Both the position numbers and the translations under genes were made by a program. Below, one piece after another: positions 33,801 through 34,544 of a DNA stretch of 34,544 bases. How positions within the stretch are numbered: position 1 is the stretch's first letter; every line of letters starts with the position of its first letter. Source of the stretch: Acholeplasmatales bacterium (lineage in GTDB: Bacteria; Bacillota_I; Bacilli_A; Acholeplasmatales; Anaeroplasmataceae); NCBI GenBank assembly GCA_017454375.1, contig JAFTDB010000030.1:1-34544 (forward strand), given 5' to 3'. The notes under the pieces are model-generated. The model had not been told where the DNA came from. It ran no database searches and saw nothing but the letters and a program-made list of their open reading frames with translations.

Positions 33801-34136
33801 CCTACTCAAAAGATATAAGCAGTATTGATTCATAGAGACGCCTTCTCTTTTGGCTTTTCTAGCTAATTCTCTATGTAATTCTTTTGGAATTCTTAACTTA
33901 AATTGACCTGAATATTTAGTCATTGAATCAGGCAATGGTATTTCATGGCCATCTTCAAGCGCAGCACTAATCCATGCAAGCCTAGCATCTTCACCATTCT
34001 TAATGGTTTCTTCAATGGTATCACCGCATGAAAGACAACCTGGCAAATCAGGATAAGCGATTGCATAACCACTTTCATAATCATCAGGAATTATTTCAAA
34101 TGGATATTTAATTTTCATGTAATCTTTCAATTCCAT
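33789..34136 (-). CDS. hicB: HicB-family antitoxin without a HicA partner
   Basis: A 115-aa protein when started at the ATG at 34134-34136, which follows GGAGG by 9 nt; the in-frame ATG 7 codons upstream lacks such a site. Residues 9-70 form the HicB domain (YESGYAIAYPDLPGCLSCGDTIEETIKNGEDARLAW, with positions as in the partial RNase-H fold). Residues 80-113 form a ribbon-helix-helix DNA-binding tail (FKLRIPKELHRELARKAKREGVSMNQYC). HicB proteins neutralise the HicA mRNA interferase and repress their operon. I find no HicA frame upstream (terminator and ZIP remnant) or downstream (hairpin-rich region), so it is an orphan, perhaps acting as a regulator only. Confidence 0.88.
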   Translation of the reverse strand: MELKDYMKIKYPFEIIPDDYESGYAIAYPDLPGCLSCGDTIEETIKNGEDARLAWISAALEDGHEIPLPDSMTKYSGQFKLRIPKELHRELARKAKREGVSMNQYCLYLLSRNSA

Positions 34137-34156
34137 ATTACAATACCTCCAAGTCA

Positions 34157-34186
34157 ATTATATAGTGGTGTCATATATGGTGTCAA
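34157..34186 (-). promoter_or_regulatory. Promoter of hicB with repeated operator half-sites
   Basis: Minus-strand -35 TTGACA (34181-34186) and -10 TATAAT (34157-34162) have an 18-nt spacer. TGACACCA occurs twice in tandem (34178-34185 and 34166-34173), 12 bp apart, inside the promoter. This is the layout expected for binding by ribbon-helix-helix dimers, so HicB autorepression is likely. Confidence 0.65.
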
Positions 34187-34210
34187 CAAAAAATTGCGGA
34201 ATCAATCCGC
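34187..34210 (-). terminator. Terminator of the lost ZIP transporter gene
   Basis: GCGGA-ATCAA-TCCGC (34196-34210) is followed on the minus strand by AATTTTTTG. The stem base overlaps the stop codon of the ZIP remnant, and the core is identical to the terminator at 31160-31182. Confidence 0.7.
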
Positions 34211-34302
34211 TATCCTAAGCTTATATCTAAAATCATCATTAAAACAAATCCAACAGCAAGCCCAATGGTTGCCAAATTAGAATGCTCACCGTTCTGCAAA
34301 AC
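34210..34302 (-). pseudogene. C-terminal remnant of a ZIP-family metal transporter
   Basis: A minus-strand frame of 30 codons ending in TAG (34210-34212) reads NGEHSNLATIGLAVGFVLMM and then ILDISLG, the typical end of ZIP (ZupT-like) divalent metal transporters, whose last helix is LATIGxxxGFxxMMxLDxxLG. An in-frame TAG at 34303-34305 cuts it off upstream and no other part of the transporter is present before the right-edge element. The original gene must have lain to the right, so insertion of the TnpB element or a deletion probably removed it. Confidence 0.7.
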
Positions 34303-34308
34303 CTATAA

Positions 34309-34396
34309 AACTATATAATGCTAAATTATATATTTCTGTTTGCTTCCTTTTTCATTGAGTTTCTTTCAATTATATAACTATATAATAATTATATAT
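34309..34396. repeat. Near-direct repeats between the ZIP remnant and the TnpB element
   Basis: AACTATATAAT followed by AATTATATAT occurs at 34309-34333 (with GCTA between) and at 34376-34396 (no insert). The copies are 67 bp apart. Low complexity makes chance possible, but the order of both halves is kept. Confidence 0.4.
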
Positions 34397-34414
34397 CAAA
34401 AGCTTTCTTAACTC

Positions 34415-34544
34415 TCCAAGGCTTTAATTCCGTACGAACGTATACGTATTTATATTAATATGTCCTAGTGCTCTAGGGCATATTTTTTTATGTTTATTGC
34501 TGCATTATAATCTCTATTTATTACTAATCCACATTTATCACATA
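34415..34544 (-). mobile_element. 3' end of an IS200/IS605-type element (TnpB element) entering from the right
   Basis: The 3' end of a tnpB gene is followed by a short palindromic end region, ACGTATACGT (34439-34448) next to a TACG/CGTA hairpin, then GGAATTAAAG. In such elements the guide RNA (omega RNA) covers the end of tnpB and the right end, then runs into flanking DNA. The exact right boundary, somewhere about 34415-34435, cannot be fixed from the sequence alone. Confidence 0.6.
34465..34544 (-). CDS. tnpB: TnpB RNA-guided nuclease, C-terminal 25 codons only
   Basis: From the window edge the minus strand reads CDKCGLVINRDYNAAINIKK then YALEH and TAG (34465-34467). This is the end of the zinc-ribbon and RuvC-III region of TnpB: second CxxC knuckle, then the catalytic Asp in RDYNAAINI. 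TnpB is the RNA-guided DNA endonuclease of IS200/IS605 and IS607 elements. The remainder lies outside the window, so completeness of the gene and presence of tnpA are unknown. Confidence 0.85.
   Translation of the reverse strand, partial: CDKCGLVINRDYNAAINIKKYALEH

Overview
The window is about one third GC. It uses TAA, TAG and TGA as stops (TGA ends the DinJ-like antitoxin and the 403-aa membrane protein of the nuclease operon, while Trp is TGG), so it is not a UGA=Trp mycoplasma. Heavy use of lipoproteins with Thr/Pro linkers, an enlarged Opp permease, BspA-type leucine-rich repeats and low GC suggest a host-associated, AT-rich Bacilli/Mollicutes-like lineage (RF39, Acholeplasma or Erysipelotrichia relatives). 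This is inference; no taxonomic marker gene is present. Every intact gene is on the minus strand, so the window reads right to left.

Left edge (1-1900): a partial YgjV-like membrane protein runs off the window. It is followed by a complete YafQ/DinJ toxin-antitoxin pair with a palindromic operator, and by a plus-strand remnant of a lipoprotein related to the neighbouring large lipoprotein.

1912-13515: a nine-gene unit with its own promoter and a structured leader. In transcription order it holds three uncharacterised membrane proteins (87, 403 and 232 aa), a MsmK/UgpC-type ATPase, two CUT1 permeases, a UgpB-like binding lipoprotein, a staphylococcal-nuclease-type lipoprotein and a 1127-aa lipoprotein with OB-fold-like and Ig-like domains. 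I read it as a surface system that degrades nucleic acid and imports the products, similar in layout to the nuclease-plus-ABC-transporter loci of mycoplasmas. This is the most interesting system in the window.

13512-13782: a long AT-rich inverted repeat and two tRNA genes, Thr(TGT) and Val(TAC).

14027-24149: an oligopeptide ABC importer (oppA, then after a terminator and a new promoter oppB-C-D-F), followed by an ApbE-like membrane protein and a small membrane protein. OppB, OppD and OppF all carry large lineage-type additions.

24400-31150: a three-gene unit of a giant surface protein (subtilisin-like domain lacking the catalytic His, then leucine-rich repeats and a C-terminal membrane anchor), a nuclease/ATPase of DUF2075 type and a small Lys/Ala-rich DUF2188 protein.

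31150-34544: an accessory zone with remnants of an AbiEii-type toxin and of a methyltransferase-like gene, a TmrB-like P-loop protein, a DUF4143 ATPase behind duplicated palindromes, an orphan HicB antitoxin followed by a hairpin-rich untranslated stretch, the C-terminal remnant of a ZIP metal transporter, and the 3' end of a TnpB gene of an IS200/IS605-type element entering from the right edge.
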